Shown here: piece after piece, positions 31,857 to 45,763 of the stretch
How positions within the stretch are numbered: position 1 is the first letter of the stretch
Layout of the letters: every line of letters begins with the position of its first letter
Assembly: GCA_036971475.1 (NCBI GenBank)
Contig: JBAIZL010000006.1
Span: 64,119,398 to 64,183,397, forward strand
DNA from: Prosapia bicincta
Lineage: Eukaryota; Arthropoda; Insecta; Hemiptera; Cercopidae
Direction: 5' to 3'
DNA length: 64,000 bases
The notes under the pieces: model-generated
Told to the model about the DNA's origin: nothing
Database searches by the model: none
The model's input: only the letters and a program-made list of their open reading frames with translations
Translations under genes and position numbers: made by a program

Positions 31857-34800
31857 TTAATAATTAAGTGTTAAGCATGAAGGCAGTTCTAATGCATGAT
31901 CCACTACACTACTAGTCATTGCAGCATTGTGTGTTTACACTTCCTTTATCATTCTCATCATTTGCACAGTTACAAAATGAATTCATCTCCTGTTTATGAA
32001 TCTCATACTTGTAGATCATGTCACAACTGTTTTCTTACTAAACCTGATGTCCTTGTTTGACAATTTTATTCAATGCATTTTATCCAGTTTCTCTATATTA
32101 GCCGCTAAAGTTTTTTTGAAGAGAAAATCTCTTTTATCATGATTATAATTTCAGTTTTTCAGGGGGTACTTTTATCATAAAGTAGATACAGGGATATTTT
32201 CTTTAATCACGTCAATGTTAAAAAGTACATACCAAATGGATTTCCTCCCAACATTGACGATCCTATCCACGTAGGTTGTTTTTAATCTCTTTTTGTTTCA
32301 TTCTCTTCACACCAATTTTAATATCCTAAGTACGAGTCATCCGAAGATGAGAACAGTAATAGAACCATATCTTTATGCTTATTATGAAGCAGTGATTTGT
32401 TCTCAGCGTAAAAAATTCTTGTTAACCAAACAGCTATTTAAACAAATAGCACCAGAATTTCTACAAGTTCTTCCTAATAGTCCCAAAAAGGAATAGCTTA
32501 GGCCCACTTTGATTTCTACACATGAAACGAGAATGACTCCTAAAAGGTTTCAGCATTTCATCTATTGTACATTTTCTCCAAATGTATTGCACTATTTCAG
32601 TCCTAGAGGTAGAAGCCAATTTATCTAAGATGAAACTGATAGTTGAATGTTGCGTCATCACACACCAGACTACTCAACAGAAAACGAATTCGACAGTTAC
32701 ATTAGCCTTCAAAAGAATTACACACCAGTAAAATCAGTTACAAATAATTCATCAAGGTTTTCATGAGGTTTTAAATGTCCCAGGAAAATACAAAAGCAAT
32801 ATCAATGCCCTTTTTCCAATGCCACTGTAGCCTTTAACATCTATTTCTTGGTCAAAATTTCCTCTGGTTATTCAATTTTACGTTAGTTTTAATTTAGGTT
32901 CTGATATAAAAAGATTTCAGGATGTATTTGGAGTTTTAGTGTTAGGAGTAGCAATTCCTTGTTAACGAGACAGGTCCGTCCTAAAAATATTTTGTTGTCT
33001 AAAACTCCCAATTACTAAAGTGGTTTGCACGAGTACCATTTGGTAGGACTGTCATTTCTAAATATAAAATTGGTGTTTCTTTAAATCTTAGATATTGGGC
33101 TTGTTTCTGTAGGCAGGATTTATTTTGTATAAACCCTGTTTAATACATACTGCACAATTAAAGCATGTGTGAAAGAAATGTTTTGACAATCAAATGCATA
33201 GAAAATGAAAACTGAAAATCAGCTAGCAAACCCATATTAATAACTAAGTCACCCACTATCTAAACAAGAATGAAGATAATATTGATATTTTTTATATGTT
33301 GACAGATGTTTTTAACAATACTGTATTTCCGTATACGAAAATTTTTAAAATTGTAGAAAACTAATTTCAAGGCAATTATTGGGAAAAGTTATGATTTCAA
33401 AAAGCTATATAAACAAGAATGTTTTTAATTTAAAATTATAGCTTCCTAAATTGAATCATTTCCCTTTAACTACAAAATTATTAAAAAAAAAGAAAAGATC
33501 TTATATTTGACAAAATAATAGACCGAGTTTTGAAAAATATTTTGCTTAATGTTTTATTATTTATAACAATTTATAGTAGAGTTTGGACAAAATTATATTT
33601 TATAAATTATTTTCAGAACAATTACGTAAAATTTGAAAAAAAATCAAATGTAGTTTGACAAAAAAATGTAGGCTAAAAAAACATTAAGCTCAAGTGAGAT
33701 TGTATTTTTTTCTAAATGAAAATTGAATTTATATTAACGTCATGTTAAGCTTCTCGAAAACCTCATTGATTGATAGATTTCCTGCCTTTAGGTAGGATAT
33801 GTTCCCAAAGTACGACCGATAGATACTTCCTGCAAACTCTATTAGTAATTTAATGGATCCAGGCTAACTCAATTTTATTAGTTAAAAAGTGGCTCTTACC
33901 AAGTCATAGACTTAGTAACTATAACTTGGAATGAAGTGTTCTGATTACTGCATCTCTGAATGCAAAAACCTATTTTTAAATAAATACCACTGGTGTTTCT
34001 TTGTTCTCCATATTGTTGACATGAAGATTACTATTTTAATGGGAATTACAAAAAGACCCACAGATTGCATGATATAACAGAACGCTCACCAGTTTCCCTT
34101 CATCAAATGTAGATTGAAAGATTTGTGGTTTTAGCGATTCAGCAGGTACTAATTACAGTAGTTGCAGAATCTGATTTGTGATGCAGTAGTTTTTTATTTT
34201 GGAATTGATGATGACTTGTGATAATTATTAGTAAAAAAATGATAATTAAAATGTGTAAAATAAATAAATAAAATGCTACTTACACTTTAAAGCTTAATGG
34301 TTGATTGTCCTTCACCTTTTTTCTAAATTTATTATAGTGTTTTACTGAACCTGATGTAGGAGTAAACTAAATTACTGTAAATGCAACATTACAGAGGGAC
34401 TGGCTTCTGAGAATGCATTAGGAGGGCTATAAATATCTTTCTTGATAATGACAGTTTATTACAAAAAAACATTCTCTTAGTCATGAGGAACAAGTTTAAC
34501 AGGCTTATCTGAAGCATAAAGACCGTAACACATTAACAATCACATTGTGAGCAAATTATCACACTAATGTACAAATCAGAGATCTGAATAATGAAGAAAG
34601 AGGTTTGAAGCTCAATTCAAGTGAATAACAAAAAAGTTAGGGATTCACATTTGCATTGAATTCTTAGAAGGATATATCAAAATAATGCATGACACCAAAA
34701 TGATCCAAGGGGTGGATAGTTGAAAGGAGTATAGGAGTGTGTGGAGAAGTAAGAGTAAAGGGGAATAGAGTAAGTTTTAAAACAGAAAATGTTGGAGAGG

Positions 34801-35711
34801 TTAATTTTTCTGGTGGACCTGGCCAGCATTATTAAATGGTACAAAATTTAATGATTATGAAACAAACAATCTTGAGTTGACAACTTTTGAAAGGTTTTCT
34901 ACAGATTATGGAAATGGTGTAAGGATGAACAAAATAAGTCTTCCACATACACAAGTTCTGGAGAATTTATTACAATGACTATGCACAATTAACCTGTTAT
35001 GTTATCGAAGCACACAGGTTTCACTTTTCATCTATCGAAGATTGACACAAGATAAATCTTTTACAATCTGGTCCCAAAAAATAAAAATATTTTTGTATAA
35101 GCACCATTCAATATATATAACACAAACACCACTTTAAAAGATTTGAAGTCAAGTTATAGGTAACACCTGTTTCTTACGAAATATAAATATAAAATAATTT
35201 GAAAATATTTTAGTGGTTATTATATTACATTTGGTTATTGATGGTATAGCATTAAAGTTTTTCTTTCTAATAACTTATTACAAATATTACAAACTTTGTA
35301 CAATATATTATTGAATAAAACCAAGCCATTCCACCACACATAACAAATTACGTAAAATCAATATTCTGGTCAAAATTCACAGGAGTAAATAAGAAAAGAA
35401 GTATAGCGTATCTGTTTATATAATTTTGAAAAGTTTCTGTATATGTAACAATTTATAAAATGTATACTGATTCTATATTGACAGTTCTATATTAATAAAA
35501 ACAAATCAATTAAAACTAATTTAGAAATCACTGTTTTAATTAAAATCAACAGATTTTAGCAATGTGAGGAAATTTATTAACCTAATAGTAAAACCCAGAG
35601 AGAATGTTACTCAGGCAATGTTAATTAAATAAATAATACGCAATACATAATGTAATAATATGTTAAATAAATATTTAATGTTTAGTATAACAATTTGAGT
35701 CAATAACAATA
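31857..35711. other. Intergenic, no recognised gene
   Basis: Mostly AT-rich. Short frames at 32293-32496 (+) and 32461-32661 (-) sit in a slightly GC-richer patch at 32300-32700 that may be an old transposon or gene relic, but no motif was recognised. Confidence 0.4.
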
Positions 35712-35713
35712 TA

Positions 35714-36724
35714 CAGTAGAGCGTCAATAATTCAAACGCTTTCTCTAACACTCCATTACACGCTCTGCTGGGAATCCCTGCTTTTTTTAGTTAATTTTGT
35801 TATATTGATAAACGTGCGGAAATATTTGAGTGAGACTCAAAGACATCTTCCCTTTACCCCCCACGCACCAGAAAAAAATGATTCAGTTGATCTTTAGATG
35901 TTAGAGAACCAATACAGACAGTTTAGAGAGATTTTGGCAGAGAATTCCCGCTTATGCGATTAATGGCATAATTCACATTCATGTTAAAAACATTACTCTT
36001 TGACTTAATGATAGCATGAAAAAAACTTTGCCAGGAAGTGAACAATCAGATACTGACACCGATGAAAATCAGTCTGAAGTGCTTGAGATTTGGTCATGTT
36101 ATGCCAGTTAGTTCCAAGCTTTCAAGAATGCAAAGAAACTGACGCTGTGGAATGGTTGGATTTCAATAAAAATTATTTTGGATACGAAATCCTGGATAAT
36201 GACATCGTACCTTCAATGCAAGAGCCAGAAAAACAAGAATGCAGTGACAGCGAGGAAGAAGTCGCAGCAGATGACGTTACATTCTGAAGCTTTGACGTCG
36301 TTAGAGAAAGTGATGTCTTGGTATAAACCGCAGCCCGAAAACACGCATGCTCAGCTCCTGCTACTTTAGTGAAGGATTTGGCTGGCAGAAAGAGAGTTCC
36401 GAAACTCACATACCCCAAAATTAGCAAAATTTTCATATAATATATTTTAGTGATTTTGTACAGTTGTTTACTTATTTTTTTGTCTATAGATACATACATT
36501 TGTAAATATGGAGTGAATTGTTTATGTAAAATAAGTGCATTCTTCTGGATTTAAAGGTACAAGTAAATCAAAGTATCCTACAATAGTTATGTTCATAAGT
36601 AAGTACATAAAGTGTTTATTTTCATTTATCTTAACATTTTTAGTGTAACTAGGAATTTTTAGGTTACGTTCGAAAATTTGAAATCCCCCCCTGCCAATTA
36701 GTTAGGATTTTTGACACTCTACTG
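35714..36724 (+). pseudogene. pogo/Tigger element, internally deleted, with transposase C-terminus
   Basis: TA at 35712-35713 and 36725-36726 flanks termini beginning CAGTAGAGCGTCAATAATTC and, inverted, CAGTAGAGTGTCAAAAATCC. The plus-strand coding remnant (about 36010-36435) reads EVAADDVTF, then HSEALTSLEKVMSWYKPQPE and LLLLKDLAGRKR across frames. This is like the extreme C-terminus of pogo transposases (SHxEAxxALExxxxWxEQQPE, then LLLLxxLRxxAAxKR). The DDE domain is absent, so it is a non-autonomous deletion derivative between SNX27 and Ptpmeg2. Confidence 0.8.
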
Positions 36725-36726
36725 TA

Positions 36727-38630
36727 TTAGAATAACAAAAACATTATACTAAAATTTATGATTTTTATTAATATCCGTCCAAAACCCTTTTCAAATGAGT
36801 TTTTTGGACAGCATGTTTTTCAAATATGTTGTTTTTTTTTATGTATAAAAGAATGTTTTTCCAATATAAATTAACCTAATAAATTCAACACTTATAACTA
36901 TATATAAGTCAGTGTCAGTTATAAATAAGTTGTTTTAGAAATATCAAACCTTTTATATTAATTTGATTTCCAGTTACAGCTACTGACATATTGCAACCTA
37001 TTTCAGCATACAGTATTAACCAAAAGTGTTAAAAAATATGTGAAAAAGTGATATACCACTCACTATAAAATTAAAAAGTTTTAATTTTAGTTTCTTTGAA
37101 TGATTCCCTTAAGTTTATTTGAAAAATATAGTTTAAAAGCATAATTAGTGTTTCAACCAGAAATATAGTATGAATAATTTTTCTATAATTTTCTTTATAT
37201 ATTTAAAGAAATTTTTGCTCCGGCTTAATTTACTGCCTTCTTGAACACCAACTAGAATGTTAAAAATAATGTTGCAGTAGTCAAGCAGTAGCTTGATTGC
37301 TTCTACTAGAGCCAGAATATGTTTCCAGAATGTTTGTACAGAGACCAACTTAATTTCATAACATTTTATATACATATAGATATGTGTATTTACCACCAAG
37401 ATCAGACAATATGGTCAACTATGATGAAATTATTTTCTAATATTAAAATAATTTATTTCTAAAAAATGAACTACTTCCTTTAATGTAGTGCGTTTAGAAT
37501 TATATAGGTTAGAACTTAGTAAAATAATACAAAATACACATTCTGGCAGTACAAGAAAAAACCAGCCTGCTTATCTCAGACATTAAGTCCATCACACTTG
37601 TTAACAATAACAAATTAAAAAATAAACTCTAGAAATACAGAAATATTTTGTGAGTACTGATAGAAAATATATCAGGTCATAATATTCTTTTACATATTCT
37701 ACACTAAAGCTCAGATAACAAAACTTCTAAAATATTTTAATTGCTTACTGTTGAACCTTCTATAGGACTAGGTGTGATTAGACACTACTAGTATCTGAAC
37801 AAACTGCAGTAGAGCAATTTTGCAACTATCAAATACTTTTCTAAACTGACAATTAACTTTAACTTTAGTCACTTACAGTAGTTGTCTATAAAGTTAATAA
37901 TTGTTTCTGAAGTGGCTGCTTTAGCATAATTTTCTCTACAGTATTAAAGTTGATACATAAACCATATATTAATTGCCTCAATAATAATACCAGATAAATG
38001 CAGTTGTTAGTATTTTAATGGTGATCATCAAAGCATATGATGTATTGACCTCGAGTTTTTTGTGAAAAGTTTTCAAATGGTAACTTTAATTGGGTTACTG
38101 GAGCAAGGATCTAATAAGTTGCTGTTATTAGTATTACCAGTATCAACCTGACTAAAGGGACATATTTAAGTTAATAAACATACTTAATCTACTGTAAAAG
38201 AACATATATTATCAGCCAATAATAATAAAGCAAATTTTTTTCCAGATAAAATTTTCAGCTTAAAAAGTAATTAGACGTAAATAAAATTATAAGAAATGAA
38301 ATAAAATATAATTAAGAATAACGATACATGACATGTGGTTTATGAATACAATATTATGATCTTGTGATATATAAACACCCGCATTTCTTAATCATTGGTT
38401 TAAATAGGTCAAATACTTTAGAATGGAAAAATATATGCTATACTGGAGGCTTTAATTCTCAGTGATAATTTATACCTTGAAGTAAGTAATCTATACTTAC
38501 CTTACTTAGCGTTGAGGTGTTTTATAAGTAAAACATTAGCTTCAGAAATAGAGTAAAAATTATGGGCCATTACACAATGACTCCATTTTTTTTTTTACTT
38601 AAGGTATAAAATAGATAATAACAATTGTTT
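36727..38630. other. Intergenic, no recognised feature
   Basis: AT-rich. The minus-strand frame at 37145-37399 (84 codons) has no motif. Confidence 0.5.
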
Positions 38631-38637
38631 GTTTTCA

Positions 38638-38695
38638 CTATAAGTAATTACTGCATAACAAAGTGACTAGTTATGCAATTATTACTTATAGTTAA
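38638..38695. repeat. Short palindrome, ~23-bp arms
   Basis: ACTATAAGTAATTACTGCATAAC and its near-exact inverse are separated by about 10 bp. A second small palindrome (AATCATCTTATAGTTTAAGATGATT) follows at 38694-38720. Confidence 0.75.
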
Positions 38696-38721
38696 TCATC
38701 TTATAGTTTAAGATGATTAAA

Positions 38722-39660
38722 ACAAGCAACCTGTTTTCAATTACTATGGAATTTTTAATTCTCTCAAACATAGGTATTTTAAATTTGAATATACCATCCT
38801 TTAATACTGGATTAAGATAGACTTTCCATCATTCATTTTCTTATATAAAGAACTTTAAAATGAGGCGGGAGTTTACAATTCAAATTTTGAAGTTTCCCCC
38901 AAAATTACTAATTAATCAAATAAACAGTGCTCACAAAATATTAAAAAATTTTAAATTATAAAAAAATGTGATATTTTAAAAGAAATGTATCAAGAGATAT
39001 GTGCTATGTTTCTTTCATTCCACTTTTATTTACTCAATATCCTAACACTTTTTTTGTACTTATTATTCTAACAACTAATTTATAACTTGATTTTGTTAAT
39101 TATTTTATTTAAAATGGAAGAATCATGATTTATTTTTAATACTTTAAATTAATTAGACATTTGATACTGAAGTAGTAATATTAAAACATAATAAAATGAG
39201 TAAATTGGATTATAAACAACTTTTACATAGTAGAAATGCAAAATCATTATATATAATAAAAATTAATAATCTCAATGAAATCAAACCATGAGAAAATAAG
39301 GTTATATAAAAACAAAACGTTATGAATTACAGTTATAGAACTTAATTAAAATTAAGCAAAACTTTCTACGCAGCTCCTATCTATTATACTCCATACACAA
39401 GTGTGTCAGTTGTAAAGAAATAGATACCTTTCCTGGGTGAGTGAAACCGAGCCTTAAGACGGATGTGGTATGAACAATATCTTATAAATACTAAACACAA
39501 AATTTAAATCACTAATTAACTTCCACACGTCTGTTATACCTGCATTGCCAACTTTTGTTATTCTAAATTAAAACAAAACAAGCACCAAAAGTAAAATATT
39601 GGTACTAGTTAGCATTTGGAGAAGGCCAACAAGTAACATTTTCTATTCATTAGTTTTGGT
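38722..39660. other. Intergenic, no recognised feature
   Basis: AT-rich sequence without motif or repeat. Confidence 0.5.
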
Positions 39661-39674
39661 TGGTAAAGATTATT

Positions 39675-39965
39675 TAGATTTTTTGGACTAGGAGACTGAC
39701 AGACTTACCTTGGTAAGAGTCCACTCTGTAGTCTTGAAATAGAAACACATAAAAGCTCTTAAACTATGATATATTTCAACCACACAGTGGTCTTTGTCAA
39801 TCGAAGAGAAAACACAAAAAGAAACACACAAAAGAAATCTTCTTTGTTTTCTCTTCGATTGACAAAGACCACTGTGTGGTTGAAATATATCATAGTTTAA
39901 GTGCTTTTGTGTTTCTATTTCAAGACTACAGAGTGGACTCTTACCAAGGTAAGTCTGTCAATTTT
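39675..39965. mobile_element. Palindromic PLE terminal pair, family C
   Basis: Arms of about 125 bp: GACAGACTTACCTTGGTAAGAG to TCGAAGAGAAAACA on the left, and the inverse on the right, around AAAAAGAAACACACAAAAGAAATC at about 39826. The family also occurs at 7497, 53320 and at the right edge of the window (63970-64000). Confidence 0.85.
39859..39891 (+). ncRNA. Hammerhead-like motif, family C
   Basis: Core position TTGACAA (CTGANGA with C3 to U and G8 to A, preserving a U3-A8 pair); one extra A; stem II GACCAC/GTGGTT with loop TGT; GAA; self-complementary ATATAT; C. Stem I is weak here, so activity is doubtful. Stem II covaries with the 7626 copy. Confidence 0.5.
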
Positions 39966-40665
39966 CTATTCATTAGAAAGATTCAGTTGAGGGGGAAAGT
40001 GTAGTCACATAAGAGTACCAACTCTTTATGTACTAGTGTTTACAGTTAAACTGCTCACTGCCTTATCAAAATTACTGGGAGAACCATCTATTTGGCCTCA
40101 GTTTTGTTTGTGATTCAACTGGATTTGTTAAACATTCTATCTAGATTGAATTAATTTTTTAATACTATACATCTACAATTCTAGTTTTTATTTTAAAAAA
40201 TATTATTTTACATAATAAATTTAAATTTTGGTGTAGGCAATTTAATGAATTTTTTTATTCCAGTACTAATATCTTGACAGTAACAATCCAAATCACAAGC
40301 CTATTCGAGGTAATTATTTCTGTTTGTTTTATTATAAGTTACTGATTTTTAATTTTTTTTTTTAATATAAAAAATTTAAATAAATCCAAATGCTAAGCTT
40401 TAATCAATAAAGTATTGGAAAAGAATTATTTTTTAATAATTAATTATTAGTTTTTACATATTTGTTTGTAAAGACACAGAGCCTATTTAGTATAGTAATA
40501 TTTAACCAAGTTATATCCTCATTAACATACTGAAATCAGCAACATCGGTTAATAAAACCAATCAATGCAGAATTAAGATGGTGGATTAGTAAATACAAAA
40601 TATCATTCATATATTATCTTTAAAAAAGATGCATTTAAATATAGGAAGCATAATTATATTTGTTA
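39966..40665. other. Intergenic, no recognised feature
   Basis: AT-rich, no motif. Confidence 0.5.
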
Positions 40666-40670
40666 AATGA

Positions 40671-41000
40671 AAGCGGTTGATTTGCGAGTCAGGTACAACT
40701 ATTTATTTACAGAAGCAACGTTTCAATAACGTGTACGTTATCGTCTCCAGGCGTTATTTCTCCTGCACTATATTAAAAAATAGCGCCGTGATATAACCTT
40801 AGTATATTTATGAAAACAGCACATATATGCTTTCATTAACTCACAGCACCTTTGTCTATGTGTACTAGCAATAAGGTTATGTCACAGTGGTTTTTTTTTT
40901 TTTAATAGAGTGCAGGAGAAATAAGGCTTGAAGACAATTATTGAAACGTTGCCTCTGAAAATAAACAGTTGTATACCTGACTCGCAAATAAACCGCTTTT
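40671..41000. mobile_element. Palindromic PLE terminal pair, family F
   Basis: The outer arms (AAGCGGTTGATTTGCGAGTCAG and the inverse of CTGACTCGCAAATAAACCGC) continue inwards to GGAGAAATAA and its inverse, with a spacer of about 110 bp. The left arm (minus, 40716-40752) has CTGGAGA, extra C, stem II GATAACG/CGTTATT with loop TACA, GAA, then ACGT and T. This is hammerhead order with A6 changed to G. In the right arm stem II has partly collapsed. Confidence 0.65.
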
Positions 41001-42285
41001 ATTTAAGAATAATCTCTGCAAGTGTAAACATGATTAATACATAATTATATTTATTTATGTACACCTTACATGGCAGTTGATTTCAAATAAATACAGTATA
41101 TTAATTTATCCAATATACAGATAAGACTTGAGTTACATATAATTAAAAAAAAAACTAATAACATAATAAGTATATGACATTATAACTAGTAGAAATAAGT
41201 GTTATTTAAAATTGTTAAATACAGAAAAACTTTGCAGTTGAATATTTAAGGGGTGCAGATTGGAAGAAAGTAATTTTCCAGTATTTAAGGTCAAGAATTT
41301 TTTAAAATAAAAGTCCAAAACTAGAGAAAAATTTGCATAGGGACACAAAATCATTGATGTCTATAAGTGGTGGATCAACGGGTTTTTTTATATTCAAGAA
41401 ACATTTAGATAGAAAAATGAATCAGAACGTCTAACAAAACATCATTAAAAAACTAAATAACTTTTGAAATCTTAGATTTGGTTGGAAATATTTTGTATTT
41501 GTGTTACAACAAATAATCAAAGAACAAACTATTTGATTAATTGCTTATTGTATGTGTCAGACTGAGTCAGAACCAAGTAATGTCGATTTCATAAACTAGA
41601 AGTCAGCCACTTTATAACTGTAGTTAAGATTTGTCAACACTCATTTTTGAAATGTCACACATTTTAGGTTAATTTTGAAGTGATTCAATCACAACATTCA
41701 AATTTAACTATAAAAATATCTCAAGGTTTCCCTTAATTAAACATTTAAGTTTATTTATCATTAAAAAAAAAAAGATAAACATAATATTAAACCTTTCAAG
41801 AACTTAAATATAAATAACATTTTTTAAGTTTGCATTTTTAAATGCGTTCACAAAAAACATGTTAAAATTATAAATATAGAGTGTATCTTTTATAAAATAC
41901 TAAAAAACACTAATTAACCATTTGCTTCTCACAGTTTCTTACATAGACTTTATAGTTACTGTATTTACTAATTAGACTACAGCATATAATCCTGTAAGAT
42001 ATAAATGTGTACAATATTTATGCCATGACTGATTAATTCTGACTTTTAGCTCTAATTTCCATCCTAATCCTCCATTCATCTCCTTCGAGGAGTATACAGA
42101 AACGATATTTTAACAACAAATACTAAACATTTAAAAGTGAACATTCTCTGAAATCTATCAACTGAAAATGATTAATTTAAACAATAAAACACCAAAAATG
42201 GACTGAATTTTATTCATTTTGACAAGCAATGATTGTGCTCTACTATAAAATTTTAGTCTTGTTTATAAATTGAATTAAAATAAAT
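41001..42285. other. Intergenic, no recognised feature
   Basis: AT-rich, no motif. Confidence 0.5.
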
Positions 42286-42289
42286 TTAA

Positions 42290-43594
42290 CACGTTCAGCA
42301 CAGCAAGCGTACTGGCATGTTCTGGGTTCCTTGCGAGGCACTGAGAGCGTGCCTGTGTGCTCCTCTCTTCTGCTCTGAGAGACGGCAAACACACCTGCAA
42401 GCTTACTCCCAGGCTAGTTAAAACTCCTCTAATTTCGATACGTGTTTGAGAAAAGGTTTGATTTTTACGTCAGTACTTCAGAACAGTTTGGAGAACATTG
42501 TGCTTTAGTCATTTTGAAATCCAACCATCCCAAGTTAACTTTTTGAGATTCGAATATTGGTCCCATTCTTCTAGCCGACCGACACTGATGAGACCCCGAC
42601 CGACACTGAACATTTTCCTGCAATTTTCCCAACCCCTGAAGGGTCAAATAGGAAAACTCAGAAGAGGTGCAGCGTTTGTTTACATAAAAACAAAAGAACT
42701 GAAACATCTTTTTATTGCCCTGCTTGCCCCTAGGAGCTTTCCCTTTGCATTCAACAATGCTTCAGGGAGTTTCATGAACAGATTTAATTTGATTTTATTT
42801 TTATATTTTAATGTTGGTTTAGCTTTAACCACTTAATGCAGCACAATATCCGTTGAAACAACGACCATAAAAATAAACTAAGCTTTCAGCACTAACGCAA
42901 CAATAAATGATAGCTGTCTATTACAGTGAATGAAACGACTATTGTAAATAAGAGTCAATAACAAAAAGCTTGGACACCCGAAAACCTAGTGTGTCATCAT
43001 AAGATTGTAGTAAACAAGTGTCAGCTAATCTCGAACATAAATAGTCTAGGACGTGACAAGCTTTACCTATGCCTGCGTTTACATTATCGATATCTATCGC
43101 TTTGTGAAACACACGACACAATTAGAAACAAACATTCCCAGTTAAAAGATTAGTGGTTAATTTTAGTATGTAGTATATTTTAGCAGTAGGTACTTTAGGT
43201 TGTTATCTAAATTATTTTTTTCTCTGTCTTTTTTATTGAGTATTAATATTTCTCATATAGTATTTTATCATTTGTATTAGTAAATACTTTAATGTCTAAT
43301 ACAATGTTTTGATGTCCCCAATAATCCTATATATACTAGAGATAAAATTATTAAGATGAAAACAACGGACACGATAATTATATGCAACGACAAGCTATGC
43401 AACCCGCAAAGCATTTCAATAATTCCACTGCCAGGGACGGTCCCGATTTTTACAGCTAAACAAAGTGTTTACATTTTACCTTCTATTTTTACCGTTTATA
43501 ACTAAGCATTTAAGTATAGATTTTAAGATGAAATGTGGAAGTTAATGAAAAAACGATCAGTAGTCTTTCCAATATGGCCGCCGTGCTGAATGTG
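42290..43594. mobile_element. piggyBac-type non-autonomous element, copy 2 (TTAA-flanked)
   Basis: TTAA at 42286-42289 and 43595-43598. The ends CACGTTCAGCA and (inverted) CACATTCAGCA continue into CACGGCGGCC at the right. It is homologous to 8509-9589, with an extra block of about 190 bp (about 42545-42760) containing a short repeat (CCGACCGACACTG twice). Open frames 42498-42836 (+) and 42465-42707 (-) overlap that block and show no transposase motif. Confidence 0.8.
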
Positions 43595-43599
43595 TTAAA

Positions 43600-45763
43600 G
43601 TAGAGCAATTGAGGGACATTTTATAAAACATTCAACTTATGTATTTTTTTAAAGATATAATTATATTTGCAGTTAACAGACTGCTACATACACTCTAGTA
43701 GGTCATCTGCTTTATAATTACATTTTATCCTAAAGTGAAGGCGAAGTTTGAATTTCACTCAATTATTTGATTCAGGTGATTTATGAAAGACCACTGGTGT
43801 GTGAAGATTGCTTCAATACCAAATAAGAACAAAGAATATGAACTTTTGACAGGAAAATTCAAAATTATAGCTGTCATAGTCTTCAATTCTTTGCTTCAAC
43901 TCATGCTGTGTTTATTAGCAATTCAATAACTATATACTTTTGCTTTTCTGAGCTTCACATTTTTCTTCTCACTTGACATGCATTAAACGACTACATCTTC
44001 TAACAATTTACCTACAAGCAGAAGAAAGATGATACTACAAGGATAGGCAGAAGAATTATGCACTCAGATATAAACAAAATTGCACATTACACAAAATTAT
44101 TAAAGACAAAAATAAAATTTAGAGATTAAAATAAATGCCAACATGGCTGTTCTCCAAATGTTAATTAAAATACCTAATAATAGAAATTAACCTTTTTAGT
44201 GTCTTGTCATATGAATCTCAGAACCTTAAATATAAAAAATAAAGGTGAATATAAGACTTTTTTAAACTTTTGTACTAAGTTATTTGATATCTTTAGAATC
44301 TATATAAAACACTGTATTTAAATTTTTTTTAAAAAAGCAGATATAAAACTTATTTTAAAAATATAAGCCTACATAACATAATCCAAAGGAATTATTCAAT
44401 GGCAAAGTTTTTCTAAAGAAATACATTTAAGGTTAGATACATTTTTTTAGTATCAATTAACACAATTTCGCTTACCAAAATCCCTTCACTCTTAGTAACT
44501 CATTCTATTCATTTATAAAAACCAATAAATTAACAGTTGTATCACAAGAAAACGTACACAAATGTTTATTATATACACTGTGACATTGTATGATGTTCAC
44601 ATATATGGTCGGTTAGTATGACATTCACTGGTACTTGAAAGACGTCTTTGGTAAAATATTAATTTTTAGAAGCAGTTAATATAGTCGATTGTTAATATAC
44701 TGGTAAAATAAGTTTGAAATTAAATTATCATTAGAAACTTTAAAAACATGACTTGTATATTATATAAAATAAAGCAAATATTGAATGCCCCAAGTCCATA
44801 AATAGTATACTGTCGTAAAGATTAAAGCATTCTTAATACAATAAGATAAACAGTGAAGCAGGATTTTTAGTTTTTACAAGGATATCTTAGTACTATTATA
44901 AATACTGAATTTAATTCCCTTTCATTCATTTGAAGATGGAGTTTATCATTGTAATGATATTAATATTATTTTACCAATATTTTATCAAACACTTTGTATA
45001 TTAATCTCCATATAACATAAATTTTCAAAAATCTAATTCATAATAATGCTAAAATAAATTTACTTCATAAAATAAGCTACAGCTTTAAATAGATAAGAAA
45101 ACACTGTTATATATTTAGTAAATTAGATAGTTGCTATAGATACTTGGTATATATTTCATAGTGGTGATGCCGAGTTCAATAATTTAATACATTTGTATAT
45201 AAAAACAACACCTTAAAATTATTGTTATAAGTTTTAAAAGTTTTGTGAACCACTTATTAGAAACACTGTAACCTATATTCTGTTTCTAATGTTATTTCAA
45301 CACAGACTACCATAAATCTTAAAACTTTCTACGTATTAAAAATATACATAAAAATTATCAAATGTGATTATAAAAATTAAATATTAATTTTCTTTTCAAC
45401 TACTCATAAACTTGTTATCAAAACTTTTCTTTAATAATGCTTAAAAAGCCAAGTCCATCAGGAATTCAAACTGGCTCGTCATATGAATAAAATTTCACTG
45501 AAATGCATTTTGTTAAGATTATGTTTTTTAAAAAGACAAAGTTTATTACTTTTATATCCCTATAATTTCATCGCAATAAATCTTTTTAATTTAAAAATAA
45601 AAAATTTTAGGTTAGTTTTAACATTTCAATTAATAGTGTAATAAGATTCCAGTACCTTTAAATAAGCAACACATTTTAAACCATATTTTGAATACCATAC
45701 AATGTGTACTTCACCATATACATGAGCCTTTCACTCTACATTGTGACATTCACTATTTACAGT
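43600..45763. other. Downstream flank and 3' UTR region of Ptpmeg2
   Basis: On the minus strand this follows the Ptpmeg2 stop codon and should include its 3' UTR. AATAAA overlaps the stop codon itself (GAATAAACT), but which poly(A) signal is used cannot be told. No gene was recognised. Confidence 0.45.

Noticed and set aside
36173..36499. 108-codon minus-strand frame
   Set aside because: Antisense to the pogo transposase C-terminal remnant.
42498..42836. 112-codon frame, and an 80-codon frame on the other strand
   Set aside because: Both lie inside a TTAA non-autonomous element, overlap each other antisense, and show no domain.
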